A stretch of 64,000 nt of DNA from Salvia splendens (GCF_004379255.2 NC_056039.1:6020501-6084500); one strand, 5' to 3'; shown: positions 1-13,104, counted from the stretch's first letter. Notes: generated from the sequence alone by a model not told the origin. Numbers and translations: made by a program.

Positions 1-930
1 GTTTCAGTTGCAACTAAACCCTAATTCAGGAAAATGTTATTCTTCTTCACTTCACACTCTATCTAATTGGGAAGAAACAGATGAAGAAAACTCAATTTTA
101 AGAAAAAAGAAATTAGATATATATATATATTACTCCAGTAGTAATAATTGGTAGAAGGCTGCAATGCAAAGCATTGATGAGAGTGTAACGATATTATTGA
201 CAGTAAAAATGATGGCAGTGGTAGCAGGCACATAAGCAATGCCCATTAATGGCTTGTGCTAAAAATAAAGTCCCATTATCGTCTCCCCTTTCACTTTTTT
301 TCTGCTTTCTCTCTCTTAACCTCTTTATGTGTATCAGAAAGAGAGAGACGAAAACGACTGCTCTGGAACGGAAATCATCGAACACCTTATATCCATACAC
401 ACACCATCATCATCTCAATTAGCTTACTGTCTTCGCTCATTTACTTTCAGAGTTTCCGGAATAATTGTGTTATATACATTTAAATCTAAACAAATCAACC
501 CTAGAAGTAGACAAAAAATTCACAAAGACAGAAAAAGCTTTCAAGAACCCTAAAAAGCCTAAATCCAAGATATCCGACAAAATTACCTTCAAACAAACTA
601 GTAAGATTCATGCTATTTTTCAAACCCTTGAATCTCAACTGAAATAGTAATATAAAAAATGAAAGTAGCATAAAATATCAAATATTGTTAGGTTGAAAAG
701 GAGAATGAGAGATCCACAGTGTTTCTCCAGCATTCAAGACAAAAAAAAACATGAAATTAAATTCTGAAGCAAAGATCTCTTTCAAGTTTCAATTCCCCCA
801 AATTTATACTGCTAAAGTTTCGGGGGAAACTCCCCGCAAAATTAGGTCATCAATTGATATCTTCGATCTGAGCTGTTCAATTCACTAATCAAATCGAAAA
901 TTAAGACATAAATATATTAGTATATTATAC

Positions 931-999
931 CGCTAAAATGGTGTTGCAGAAGTTGCACTGAACATAACAAACTCGCTCCGAACTCATATCAAATGACAT
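931..999 (-). CDS. YABBY transcription factor, first coding exon (gene runs off the left edge)
   Basis: The reverse strand has an ATG at 999 opening a 23-codon exon, MSFDMSSERVCYVQCNFCNT followed by ILA, then a GT donor at 930. This is the start of the YABBY C2C2 zinc finger: the CxxC pair CNFC and the exon-1 end after ILA both fit family gene structure. YABBY proteins are plant nuclear regulators of abaxial identity and lamina growth, with an N-terminal zinc finger and a C-terminal HMG-like domain. The SSERVCYV wording is closest to the YAB2/YAB5 group as I remember it. The second zinc-finger half and the HMG-like domain are not in positions 1-930, so intron 1 exceeds 930 bp. Positions 1000 to about 1340, read on the minus strand, are pyrimidine-rich (CT runs near 1265-1290) and look like 5' UTR and core promoter. 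Family call is strong; paralogue assignment is inference. Confidence 0.85.
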
Positions 1000-1340
1000 T
1001 CTTTTACCGGATCTCGGTCGCCACAGATCTATCAACAAACAAAACAAACTGCCTTAGGTTTAGAGAGGGAGAGAGAAAGTGTAATATAGCTCATAATTTC
1101 TATGTGTGGAGAGGAGGGGTTGGAGTATAACTGTATAAAGGTATATGTTTTAATTTTTTTTTTTTGTGTGTAAAAAGAAATGATGATATGCAAAATGGGA
1201 GGTGTGTTTGTGGGCAAGTTGTGGGGTTTGTGAAAAGAAAAGAAGGTTTTTGTTTATGGAGAAATGGAGTTTAGAGAGAGAGTGGGTGGGAGTCGTATAT
1301 CTATCAAGAAGGAGAGCTGGAATGTGCCACATTTAATGCT
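1000..1340 (-). promoter_or_regulatory. 5' leader and core promoter region of the YABBY gene
   Basis: Read on the minus strand, this stretch is rich in C and T (CT-type Y patches near 1050-1080 and 1265-1290), has no long reading frame and leads straight into the YABBY ATG at 999. I cannot place the transcription start. No clear TATA box stands at a fixed distance. Confidence 0.4.
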
Positions 1341-1592
1341 CAAGAATGTTTTAGGGATTAGTGTATCAGTATATCTCTTCTCAACCATATACATAAGCCT
1401 AGATTTCTGAATTCTCAAATTCATCAACCTAACTATTTTATTGCTTTAACTCCAAATAATGGACTCCACAATAAACCATCTTCAATATGGAAATAAGTAG
1501 CATATAATGAAATCTCCTAAGATTTAAAGATTTCAGTTGCATTCACACGCTATAGCTAAGCCCAAATTTCAGCTAGACATATCACAAATTAG

Positions 1593-1983
1593 AGCTAATT
1601 GCTTATAAAATCACAAAATTTGATCAAATTTTGATTTATCACACGTCTTTCAAAATTTGAATGACAAATCACAAAGTTTCAAAACCTCCCACTTGTCCCA
1701 TTTGATCAATTTTGTGCTATTATTCATAGTTCGTTAAGCTCAAAATAACACCGCTTAGTCGTCTTCATCGTCGCATTAATATATATTTACGTCACTATTA
1801 ATTGACAACACCAAAATTTCACATGTTTGCACCAATTTAGCATCGAATTTGTCTCCGAAAAAGTCATCACGTCACAGTTGAGAAAATTTTGAAACTTCAT
1901 GATCTATCATTCAAATTTTGAAAAGTATAGTCTAGGCCGTTAGAATTTGACCAAACTTCATAATTTTATACGCAATTAACCAT
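1593..1983. mobile_element. Small non-autonomous MULE (Mutator-like) element
   Basis: The 391-bp segment is flanked by the identical 9-bp repeat ACAAATTAG at 1584-1592 and 1984-1992, the target duplication length of Mutator-like elements. Its ends are long imperfect inverted repeats of roughly 100 bp: the left end carries TAATTGCTTATAAAAT and the right end, reverse-complemented, TAATTGCGTATAAAAT. A second matching tract, TTCAAAATTTGAATGA, lies deeper in both arms. No coding potential is seen. It sits about 0.25-0.65 kb upstream of the YABBY leader. Confidence 0.75.
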
Positions 1984-2145
1984 ACAAATTAGCTTTGAAA
2001 TAACAAAAACCAAACCAAGTTATTTACTATCGATTATATATAATTAAAGGTGTAAATTTTGAGTAAATTTCTTAATTTTACAGGCAAATAAGTACACAAA
2101 TTAGCTTTGAGATAACCAAAAATAAAATCAAGTTATTTATATACA
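1984..2145. repeat. Imperfect direct repeat of about 50 bp
   Basis: The stretch beginning ACAAATTAGCTTTGAAATAA at 1984 recurs with a few changes from about 2098 (ACAAATTAGCTTTGAGATAA), with further matching sequence after it. The spacing is about 114 bp, so this may be an old local duplication that includes the MULE target site. The following DNA to about 3650 is AT-rich intergenic sequence in which I see no gene. Confidence 0.5.
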
Positions 2146-2149
2146 TTAT

Positions 2150-3650
2150 TCATATAAATTGAAGAAATGATTGAAAGAATAAAAAGAAAAAAGAGAGAGA
2201 CGAAAAAGACGAAATCTTGGAGTAGATGAGCTCAATCTAAGTTATCCCAGAATACGTCAAATACGAAGATATGTGTGACGATGTGACAGATGAGACCCAA
2301 CTTTAAACGATGGGTAGAGACTTGACAGTATCCACGTGACATGTTGCTCACTTTTATTTCACTTGCTAATAATTATAATATGACAAAACGCAATATGGAA
2401 TATTAGTATACACTAACCTACTTAATAACATGTCCCTAAACTTACTACTACACCAAATTTGATCTAACACTTTGTTTTAAGGTGTCTGATTGATTTTCCA
2501 TTCATTTCTAGGGTTTGGGATGTATATATATAAATAACAACTTATATTTAAAAAAATGATTATTGGTTGCTAAAATCATGAATTATGACTGAATTCAGTT
2601 ATTTCTATTTACGTTGTAAAAAAACTTATGAATTTTGACCCTATAGCTAGCCATACTAAGAAGACTCTTTAATGGACCTTTTTTATGATCGCATGCCCAG
2701 TTATATATTTCTTCGATTGCGTGGAATTTATAGATGAGTGAGGATCCCCAATCAAATGTATGTATATTCGTGATTTACAATACTTGAGTGCCAAATCTCA
2801 TACAAGCCGTCCATTTCAATGGAGACTATTCTTGTTGTATACTTCTACCATTATAGCTTCATCATTCTTCGATTTTACATCTGAGTTCTATATCACTTCC
2901 ATCCCTCATCTTTCCTAGTTCTATTTTGATGAAAGTACGTGTTTTATCACTGAGTGTGCAGATGAACTCACTTCAAATTGGAAAGTTGATATGAAAATTG
3001 CTCTCTAAGTTAAATGTTAAAGTGGAGTATTAGAATGATTTAAAATAAATACCACATATGTTGATGATGGAGATGCATGGCAAGTGATTGTGAAGGATTA
3101 GAGTATGTTGACATATATGTAAAGTGACAATTAATGAAAAATAGATTTGAAACTCTAGTGATCAAGGGCAGTTAATTATGATGAAGATGATGGCTGGGTC
3201 AGAGGATCAAATTTTTTTGAATCCCTCCAGAAAATGATGGCAATGATTTTTATTTTTTTTTGGATACCCAAGCAGCATACCTATTACCAACAACCCTATC
3301 AAAAATAGCTAATATAAAACCCCAATTTTACATAAATAAACCATCAACCAACACCAAAAGTTTTATAATTTGCTGCTCATTCTAACGGAAGGCTCGCATA
3401 TTTGTTCGCACGAGTTCAACAAACATACATAAACTATAGAGGATTACAGGCCAAAATTTACAGCTCTATATTTGTTTATACATTGAATTTGGGTTTCAAG
3501 ATCCTTAATTTTTGCAAATTTGCACTAAACTGTCTAAATTTCAGTATGATTGGTGGATTTAGCATTTACCATAGCCCCATGAGTCTTGACATGCACTCTG
3601 AGGTAGAATTAGCCGGACGTCATTGCAGCAGCAGCAGTCTCTTGAAAACC
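2150..3650. other. Intergenic AT-rich DNA, no gene recognised
   Basis: Between the YABBY upstream region and the RHF2A 3' end there is no reading frame with recognisable protein similarity. The 83-codon frame at 3402-3653 has no composition or motif that suggests a gene. A poly-T stretch near 3245-3260 is the only low-complexity feature. Confidence 0.5.
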
Positions 3651-4344
3651 TAGTGATTCACCCGATAACGATTGCTCAAGATCAACAACACTAGCTAGGG
3701 AGAAAAACCTAGCAAAAGTCATTACTATTAAGAGAGGGGATCAATTCAGCGACTGAATTGCTCTTTGGATATAATCTTCACTTTATGCCAAATGTCAAAA
3801 AATAGAAACATGTGTATACTTTCAAATACCATAAGTTATTTTATCCAACAATGTCATGACATATATCTTTAAGGTGATAATAACATAAGCTACACATTCA
3901 AGAAATCAGGAAGAGTGTAGTACGACTTCTAAAGAGAGCTAGATTTTTATAGCAAGTCGTACTTATGCTACTATTTGAGGATTAAAAGCCTACACCTTTA
4001 ACACCGTTTACATAATTCTTCGAGACTCATTTTTAATCAATCCAGTTTACATGAGCCAGACTTTGAGTATCTAGAACCAATTATGCACGGCAAACCAACC
4101 TAGTTCCATGGATCCCAATATAGAGAGGCAAGGAAAAGGGGGATTGTCATCACAAAACCAAAGAGACCATTAATTTTCGTGGAAATCAACAGCGACGCAA
4201 ATTTTGAAGGACACATAGATCCACCATCAAGTGACCAGCCTAAGGTTGACTACCATCTAAAACATTTCATTGAAAAGCATATATTAATCGTGCAAAAAGA
4301 CTTACTGCACAAAAGAAGTGCAATGAACTTGAGGAGATCAGCAC

Positions 4345-6582
4345 TTAGGTTGATGCAGGACTAGCAGCAGTTGGAGCTTGTGAAGCATCCTCATTCAAAG
4401 GAAGGCTGCTTCCCATCACCGAGACCAGCTGTTCACTAGAATCCGCTGACCTGGTATCTTCTGCAGCACGTGAGGCAGTAGATGTGTTGGTTCTACCATG
4501 TTCTGCTATTTGAAGATGATCCATCACTCGTGATAGAGTAGCAATTCCAGGACCATTAGCATTTCTTTGGTCAGCTTCACGAACTTCACTGTTGGGTTCA
4601 GGTGTAGAAGTGTTGCGAGCAAAGAGTCTCTCCTTCCAGCCTCGTGTGCTCTTTGTTATGGACTCTTTGTATCTATGAATACAGAAGAAGATCAAATTCA
4701 GTAAATATAATAGTCAACCCAATTTTTTTTACTGCCTTGGTCCAACGTCCAAGTAAAGGTCTCTAATTGAAGATCAAATTTTCTCGAGCATTACAACTTC
4801 CTAAAACCAGCATCCAGTGTTTGTATGTTTTCTTCCCTAATAATGACTTGGAAAGAAAATCATATAGACAAAATTCCGTGTACCTTGTTGAAAAGGCACT
4901 AAGCCGAGATTTCAGAGAATCGGAAAATGTCTGGAAATCTGAAGGTCCACCAGCTCTATCTTGACTATTGGGAGAAGTATGGGTAGGAGACCTAGAAAGA
5001 AAATACCATTGTTAAATACGACCGAGTGAACTTTTAAAGGTTAAATGATAGGAAAAACCAGAAATATGCATACTTACCTATTGCTTGAGGATGTCCCGTG
5101 TTGATATGCCCCAGGACTTGATCCTGAGGCTGTAGTTTCGAGCTGTTCTGCTTGAGCAGTAGAAGACCGTGCAACAAGATGTGCAGCATCTCCTCCAACA
5201 GTCATATATGGAGAATTGGAGCCAGCAGTTATAACTTCAGGTGGGGGGCTACTGCCTTCTCTCTGAGAAAGTGAAGATGCAGCTGAAGCCTCATTATGGT
5301 TAGCTGAGGATACCAAAAAACGAGGACGGCCTTGAGAAGACCTAATCCTCTGACCCTCTCTCCTAGAGAGCTGACGAGCCCTCCCCATTGCAGCAGCTAA
5401 GTGCTGAACAATGCGTTCTTCAAGTTCAGACTCACTTGCATTAACAGGCAACTGCATCCGAAATATCAGATGAAGACCATGTAACTATTATAGCCAATTT
5501 GAAAGAAGATCAAAGATGAGAATGATTTAGAAAGTTAAGGCAGTAGCTAACATGTTGCAACTCAAAGTCCCCTAAGCTTGGATGATGAAATATAGTTGTA
5601 TTTCTAGGTGGATTCATTCGCATATTCCTCTCATGCTCCACAGCATCCAGAAGTTCCTGACTGTCAAATAACCACACAATGAGAACCCTACTCACGGAGT
5701 TAAAGCACATGAAATAAACGGCAAGTATACCTGCTGGGATCCTTCAAGCCAATAGACTGCCAGCACATCGGGCACTGGGAACTTCTCTGGCACCTAAGGA
5801 CGTAATCTAATGTCATGGCTAATTCATCCACCCGTAGTCAAAATTAAATAAAATAAAACAAGAAGGAAATTAGGAAAACTAAGTCAGAAAGAGCGCAATT
5901 TGGAAGCACATGGCTGTGTTCAGTTTTAATTAAGCACACTTTAGTTTCAACAGCAAAAAAAGCAAAAGTAAATGTCAAAAGCAATAATTCTTCCTAAAGG
6001 TGAATGTCAAGTTTCATTAGTTTAGCAGTTCATCAAGTATCAAATCTATCTACCCATTGAATTCTACAATCTTCAACCAAAAGCATTCATAATCAAACAC
6101 CATATATGAATGTTATATACATTAACAATGGAAAATTATTCAGCCTTCTTATATAGGTTCAACAGGACAAGTTTAATAGACTTGAAATGTAAATCCAATA
6201 TTGGCAGGGTAGGAAATGTAAATCAAAGTCTCATCATTAGACATGGAAAAATACACAAGATATCAGAATACCAACATTGCAAAAGAAATGTGTGAGGATT
6301 TTATTTATGGAAAAGAAAGTTTTGTACCATTCAAGAATGCACTGAAGATGAAACTCGTGCTTGCAAGTAGTCAGCTGAAGCAGAGAAAAATAATCAATTA
6401 AGTATATGTCAGTTTCAATCCTCAGCCGTTAATAGACAGTAGTTTGTACAAACCGTAGAAGGGTCACTATCACAAAAGGCTTCAAGACATATACTGCAAG
6501 CATCATCGCATGCTTCCTGAATTCCCCCTTCCACAAAAGCTGCAGCAGAAGTCAAACTGCTCGATACATTTCCTTCTTCCAT
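4345..6582 (-). CDS. RHF2A: RING-H2 E3 ubiquitin ligase, RHF2A-like
   Basis: Seven coding exons (6582-6454, 6374-6328, 5793-5731, 5660-5552, 5451-5078, 4991-4884, 4672-4345) join in frame to 1158 nt, 385 residues; the Arabidopsis protein is of similar length. Residues 24-77 hold the RING-H2 finger: CSICLEAFC, then CKHEFHLQC, then CQRSSQCPMC, giving the C3H2C3 ligands. Downstream come the family blocks FELQHLPVN, a Ser-rich linker and a basic KESITKSTRGWKERLF segment. RHF1A/RHF2A ligases act with E2 enzymes and are known in Arabidopsis to promote gametophyte cell-cycle progression by degrading the CDK inhibitor ICK4/KRP6. The ATG at 6582 lies directly after an AG acceptor, so the upstream intron is in the 5' UTR. 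The low-complexity Ser/Ala tail is typical of the family. All splice sites used are GT-AG. Confidence 0.93.
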
Positions 6583-7940
6583 CTGTCACAGAGTTGAAAT
6601 ATTTAACAAAGCAGATAGCACAAAATTTCTTTAAATCAAACTTTAGCAATATCAACAGTCCGAAAAAAATAAAGGAGCAGTAGAGCTCAATCAGCCTCGT
6701 CATTTACCATAAAACTTAAGTGGTAATGATACAGCAGAATGCAAACAAAAGCATCGACACTAGACTTCAAGGAGATCAAATCACTCAAAAAATAAACACA
6801 GGAAAAGGAGCATAAATCAACTCTAAAGGTACCAATCATCAATTTGGATTAGGGAAACTAAATTGATTGCTTATTAATGCTGGTTTACAGCAAAATCTTA
6901 TTTAGCAGGGGCTTAACAGCATGTTAGAGAAAATAGTCTCGTAGTACTATCTAACAGTGCCTGACAATAAGTAGAGCTTTCACGTATTTCTTATGGTTTA
7001 ATCGCCAAAAAGATATCACTTCAGTGATGAACTATGCCTAAGCTCAAGAAAACTGCATTAGACTAAAGTATAGTACTAAACCAAAATATTGAGCACCACT
7101 GTCTCCAAACAACTCAAGCACTAGCACCACACCAAAGGAAAATAAAACAAAATATATCAATGATAATTCATGTCATATTCAGAGAGGTACCAAGAAGATA
7201 CACTTGAAACCCACCATGGTTTTTTAAACCCCAATTGTCAGTACCCAACATAGCTAGAAAAAAGGTAGTTACGTTACGGCGGTGTTAAGCCCTCAAATGA
7301 GGGACGAAAACAAATTCCCATATATTCAACCAATATTTGAAGAAACCCAAAAATTCCACATATCCAAGTCTAAGTCTTTGCACCAACAAAATGGATACAG
7401 CCCGAATTTTGAATAAAGTAAAAGAGATTCCTTTACATTCAACAAAGATATTAAAAACTCCAAATTCATGCATCCAACTCAAATCCTGACAACATCAACA
7501 AAATAGAGAGAAGGCCACAAAAAAACGAAAAGGAAACCACTGTGATAATCTGAACACCGCAATTTGGTTGGATAAAAAAATCCCAAACATTCAACAAAGA
7601 TTTCAAGAAAGGCCGATTCCATCATCCAACTAAAGTACTGTAACAGCAACAAAATAAACATAATCCCACAAAAAAGTCTCAATCTTTAATGCACCGAGAA
7701 TGAATACAAGAAAAATCAGTCCAAGAAAGGGCGAGAAAACTCAGAATATGGCCGTCTCGTAAACATGGCTAAGAAGATGAGAAACGGTTACCTCCAAAAA
7801 TTAACAAATTGGGGCGATCAAACAGCCGATCAAAGCCGAGCAGCTCAGAGATAGATAATTCGAGAAAAGAGGCGAAGATTAGATTACAGAGAAGAAAGAA
7901 TTGGGGGTGGGGGGTTTAGAAAAGGAAGAAAGTGTCGTGG
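6583..7940 (-). other. 5' UTR exon and long 5' UTR intron of the RHF2A-like gene
   Basis: On the minus strand the acceptor TGTGACAG ends at 6583, immediately before the start codon. A good donor (GGAG followed by GTAACC) lies near 7792, after a purine- and GC-richer leader at about 7793-7930. The roughly 1.2-kb intron between them contains only chance frames. Long leader introns often raise expression in plants; that role is inference here. Confidence 0.6.
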
Positions 7941-7959
7941 ACTTTTCTGTTGTTGGTTC

Positions 7960-9050
7960 ATGTAGAATATTAATTTTTACTTTTTTATTCCTACATTTAT
8001 TGCTTTGGTATAAAGTACTTCCATCGTCTGAAATTAAATAATTAATATATTCCGCTAAAAAATCATTCTTTTAAACGTGCAAAAAAGTTAATCATTTAAT
8101 TCGAAACAGAGAGTAAATTTTATAGTACTATATTTTATAGTATAATTTGTCAGTAGATTAATCATGTAACCAGTATAGTATAATTTGTCAGTAGATTAAT
8201 CATGTAACCAGTATTTAATACTTCATTTGTTCATTTGTTCCATGTTGGTGGAGACATTTCTTTTTAGCACGGAGATTAAGAAAAAGACATGTAATGTATT
8301 AAATAATAAGATGATTAAGTAGGGGAGAGGAAATAATAGAAAGAATAAAATGAGAAAGAGGGAAAAGTAAGTGATAAGAAATGTGTTGACTTTTATTAAA
8401 AAAAGAAAATGATTCAACCACTGCAGCACATACAAAAATGGCAAAATGACTCCACTGCTATAGAACCGAGGGAATAATATAAAAATGTAAATACGTTTGT
8501 TAATAATAAAAAACAATATACATCGTACATGCACAAAGATATAATACAAGAACAATTATGCAAGTATTGCTCAGATGAAATCTTTTGAATTGCAACTACA
8601 ATTAGTTAGTCATAAAATACTGTTACATTAAATTACCGAATCAAAAGAATCCATTTATATGGATGTTGCATAAATAAATTATTTGGAAAATATGTCAATT
8701 TAGTACGGCGTTTCAGATGATAATTCTTTCTGCACAACTTGACCAAAAATAGTGACACCATATGGGTCAAATTATTTTGAGGATCAATGTCTCTGAAAAC
8801 AGAAAACAAAACGTATATATTGAATACTAGTATTGTTCAGTCAATTAATTAGATATGTCATACTCATTATTTCTGATGAAGAAATAAATACATAGTAAAT
8901 GTTAATGGAAGCCTTTCCTCCTTATAAATGAAAAAAATGCAACTTTAACCTTACACTTACTTTTACCAAACAAAAACGAATCAGTCAAGTAAAAAAATGC
9001 ATCTCATCGACTAATCAGCCATATATTCATCAATCATCAGTATACACCCA
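7960..9050. other. Intergenic DNA with a probable degraded MITE
   Basis: This separates the RHF2A promoter from the OEP61 3' end. Positions 8110-8215 contain a short tandem duplication (TATAGTATAATTTGTCAGTA occurs twice). Positions 8220-8475 look like a decayed Stowaway-type MITE: the left end reads TACTTCATTTGTTC and the right end AACCGAGGGAATA, reminiscent of CTCCCTCCGTCC ends. The rest is AT-rich without a gene. Confidence 0.4.
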
Positions 9051-9051
9051 T

Positions 9052-12000
9052 CTACTTGCCCACGAACCCAAACCAATGAAGAATGACTGCTAAAAGGAGC
9101 ATAAATATGGCCAACAACATTCCAGATCTTCCCAGAAAAAAGTTCTTTGTCTTCTTTGCACCTTCTACACCGCGTTGAATCCTATCGGCCCATTTCATCT
9201 GTAGTCATATAATTATTCGGAATCAGTATTGAAAACACCAAGTCATTAGCAAGCATATTGATTACAAATGTCAGAGTGGTGGCATACAGGTTAACAGAAG
9301 ACATATGAAAGAAACAAAGCGGGTTGAGTGAACAATTAACCATATTTGATACGTACCATGGTGTCCAAAGTATCGGGCGACAAAGACGACATGGCCTGCT
9401 GAGCTTTCTCTGCATCTTCGCGTGAAAGCTTGAACCCAAATTGCTCGCTCATGTTAGCCATCACGTCAGGGCTCATATTTTTCATCATTGATGTCATCAT
9501 CTGCAAAATATAATCCGAAACAGAATTGAGAACACATTTTCTACAACAAAGAAAAGCAATGAAACAGAATAACACAAGTTGGGGATTTCATTCCATTCAA
9601 TGGTCTAATTACTAAAGCTATATACCGGTTTTCCACAAAGCATACAAGTATGTCTTAATTTGAAAATGGGGCTATGAAAAATCAAATATAGGAGTATCAA
9701 ATATGTATTGCAGATGCAAAACCAGACACACCAACCAAGGATAATGAAATTGGCCATACTAAAAACTGTATTACAAACAACCAAATTAAATTTAAACAGA
9801 AACATGGAATAATTGAAGCATAATCCAATCACATATCAATTTCATACATTTTTTCACAATATAAAAAAACCAATAGGATCTATCACATGTATACTTCTCT
9901 CCTGTGAATAAACAGAAGATTGAGATTAATGGCTGAGGAGAAAACAGAAAAGGCAAAAGGATGAAGCAGCAAACCTGTCGCATAGCTGGATCCTTCAATT
10001 GGTTTCTCATTTGCTCTTGTAGATCACCGCTGGAATTTAGGAAGTCTGGTCTTGGAAAACTTGAATTAAGATGTTGGGAGGAACTACTTTCACCAGCGTC
10101 ACTGCCGTTTACTGACAGATTCTCTCGAGTTTTAGATTCATCTGATCTTACTCCATTGTTTGCAGTTGATGATGGTCGTTCCTGTCCTCTCATGCATGAA
10201 GCCATCTCAAACATCTTTTGGCGCTCTTCAGGTGGCATCTTATTCATCATATCAGTTGCCATTTTGAGCATGTCTGGTGTCATGTTTGGTGGAACTGAAC
10301 CAGGGAAAACTGCTGATGATGACGATGCTGCTTCATTCCCCTTCAAAGATGAAGCCATCTCAAACATCTTTTGAAGGTCTTCAGGTGACGTTTTTGCCAT
10401 CAGGTCAGTTGCAGTCTTGAGCATGTCAGGTGATAGATTTGATGGAGTTGCTCCAGGAGTAAAACTGCCACCATTTTTCTGTCCTTGGAAGGAGGAAGCC
10501 AATTGGAACATTTTATTGAGTTCTTCAGGAGACATCTTGCCGATGACATCAGTGGCAGTCTTTAACATATCAGGAGAAACACCTTCAACTTTTCCGCCAT
10601 TCATAGCAGACAATGTCTCAGGATCAGTCCGAGAAATGAAGTTCTGGAAGGATCTACAGTACAATAACAAAAAGAAAAACTTTTAGCTAATTAAACTTGG
10701 GCATTACCATTAGCTAATACAAGGTCTGTTAATTACTTCAGCACATAAGCTGTAGGAAGAGAAGATTACAAACGAAAAATGGGATGTATAATTATATATC
10801 CAAACAATACAGATGCTGTTAAGCCACATTCATGAAAACATAAATTTGAACATACTGTCAGCAATGCAAACTTTTACAACTTGCACAAGAAAAAGGTAAA
10901 GGGATTGAGTGCAATGGAACCTGATAGATTCCGGGTCATCTTTTATAGCCTTAAAGTAGTCCTGATTAGAAGGCTGAGGCTCCACAACACTAGCAGATCG
11001 AGTAGATTTAGACTGACTGGTTTCTTGTTGTGATAAAATGGAAGATTTTGATGTCAAATTCTCGCAGTTATCAGATGATACTGTGGCTTCTTCAGTTATT
11101 TCTTCAATAACCACCCCTAGAAACAAATGAGAAATTGCATTTATATAAACATCATTCCAGGAATATCAGTCAAAAGACTCAAAACATGAAAACTGAAGCA
11201 CAAGCAAGCATACCTCTTGAATGAGTCCTGCCTCCTCCTTTATTCAATCTTTCCTCAGCATCCCTACGTATATTTAATATCAAAGAACATCAGTCAATAA
11301 AATCAAAAGAACAGCCATAAAGGTGAGGAACCTGACCAAGGTACCGAATGAGGGGAAAACCAGCCTCAATGCAAGCTGGATAATACTATTAATCAACAAG
11401 AGAAACTTAGGGAACAGCCAGATACAGTACCTTAAGCTATCTGCAATAGTTTCATCCCCAAGAGATACTTCATGTGCTTTACTCAAGTCAGACACAGCTT
11501 CCTGAAATCATTCAATATGAATAACGATTAGAGAAGAAAACATCAATAGTGGAGAAGTAATCAAGCTTACAAACACAATACACATCAAAGAAATTTAAAA
11601 GAATTACTCACTCCTAGTTTTCCCAATTCCTTGTATGCTTGACCCCTTCGGTAGAGAGCTTTAGGGTTCATTGCATCATAAGCCAAAACCTGCAGTACAG
11701 AAAGTTATTGTACTAGCTACTGTTCATTGGTTATTCCAGGTCATCAATGCAGGTCACTATAGAATGAGAGTTTCTTCGAAAAAAAAGAAGAATATGTACA
11801 TAATTTTTATCAGCAAAATACTTTTATCGCATATATGTTAAGCATTTTACGCCCTACCGCTAGAAATAATATTTACCCACTGTTTGGAACTTGCCAAAAG
11901 GTTAAATAATGATAGTAAGAATATATGGATTAACAAAGAAAATGAAAAAAGTTGAATCTATGCTTACCTCTGTACCTTCCCCAACACACTCTTCATACTG

Positions 12001-13104
12001 CTTGGTTTTCAAGTAACATGACATCATATTAAGAGAGCATGCTAAAAGGATATTCCTCGCCTTTGAAGTAGGAATATCTTTAAGATTATTCTTCGCCTAT
12101 ATCACCCAAAAACAATGAAGATTAAAAATTCCAGCTTCAAAAAGAAACTCATGTGCAACCAGAGACATAGATAACAGGCACAAAAACTGAACTTACACGC
12201 ATATATTTCTCCAGTGCCAATGCGTACTTTCCCTGACTGTGAAGTTCATTTCCCTGAGATGAGATATAAAAAATAAGTGAGACAAAAACTCCAGAAAAAA
12301 AAATTAATTGAATTACTTCTAAAGTACTATTCACATCCTCCAATTTACTGTTATTCCACATATGTTTATTTAATCAAGTATAGGTGCATGTCACATTTAG
12401 GAGGCATTACAAATAAATCAGGGACAAATACATCTTCCCACTGTCAAAATTACCTGTTTTTTCAGCATCTCAGCTCCATTAATTTCATAAGACACTTGTG
12501 CATCCATACGAGCACGCATAGCAGCTAACTCTTCAGGTGAAGCATTTGCCATCTTCTCACTAATCTCGGCCATGTCCTCCGGACGAGCGTTTTTCAACTT
12601 CTCAGCAGCATGCTTGAAATCTTGGGTATTCAAATTTTGCATTCCTTCAGTTGCCATCCTCATTAAATCTGGATTGGACATCATCTGCGATAGAATCAAG
12701 TTAGCCTCCACCATAAGTCATTGGTAGAATTTAGCCAGAAAAAGGAGTACGTAAAATCCAGTCAACTTGTCTAAATTATGAGCACTGGACTGAAACAGCC
12801 GCATGCATCAAATGTGAAGGCCACAATTGATCCGAATTAGTAAACAAGTACACATCAAGTAAGCACAAAAGAAGAGCTGCAAATCCACCCTAACCTAAAA
12901 ATAATCAAAAGAAAGAAAAACCCATTGAATTCCCCAAAAAAAGTTGACACAATCCGAAGATGAGATTCAGACCACCGACACAAAAAATCGAATAATTGGG
13001 ACAAGTACCTGCTGCTGAATCCGAGCCAAATCAGCTGGTGACATCCGGCTCATCTGCTCCTGAGCCATCCTGATCAATTCGGGATCCATCATTCCGTTGA
13101 ACAT
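9052..13104 (-). CDS. OEP61: OEP61-like TPR receptor with C-terminal membrane anchor
   Basis: Eleven exons (13104-13009, 12684-12454, 12253-12197, 12096-11968, 11689-11612, 11501-11431, 11263-11214, 11116-10921, 10653-9975, 9500-9357, 9198-9052) join in frame to 625 residues. The N-terminus [20 protein letters not shown] and the following methionine-rich helices match OEP61. Three TPR-like units lie at about residues 103-220 (blocks around [18 protein letters not shown] and [13 protein letters not shown]). A tail-anchor segment, [20 protein letters not shown], lies at about 602-621. OEP61 is known as a chaperone-binding TPR receptor of the chloroplast outer envelope (also reported at the ER), binding Hsp70 to help deliver preproteins. 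The central region at residues 328-465 holds three copies of a PDMLKxATD...MSPEE...KMFEMAS unit, and this model is longer than the roughly 554-residue Arabidopsis protein as I remember it. Identity is strong. Confidence 0.93.
10170..10580 (-). repeat. Three tandem coding repeats inside the OEP61-like gene
   Basis: Within exon 9 a unit of about 48-51 codons occurs three times. Each starts with a [13 protein letters not shown] helix, followed by [11 protein letters not shown] and a Ser/Gly-rich spacer. The DNA repeats are visibly diverged, so this is an old expansion rather than a recent slip. Confidence 0.8.

Noticed and set aside
7285..7682. Two overlapping minus-strand frames of 65-67 codons
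   Set aside because: They lie in the 5' UTR intron of the RHF2A-like gene, have no recognisable motif and do not begin at a plausible exon.
8223..8555. 110-codon minus-strand hydrophobic frame
   Set aside because: It is Phe/Leu/Ile-rich, the product of AAT/GAA-rich DNA in a decayed MITE. No family resemblance.
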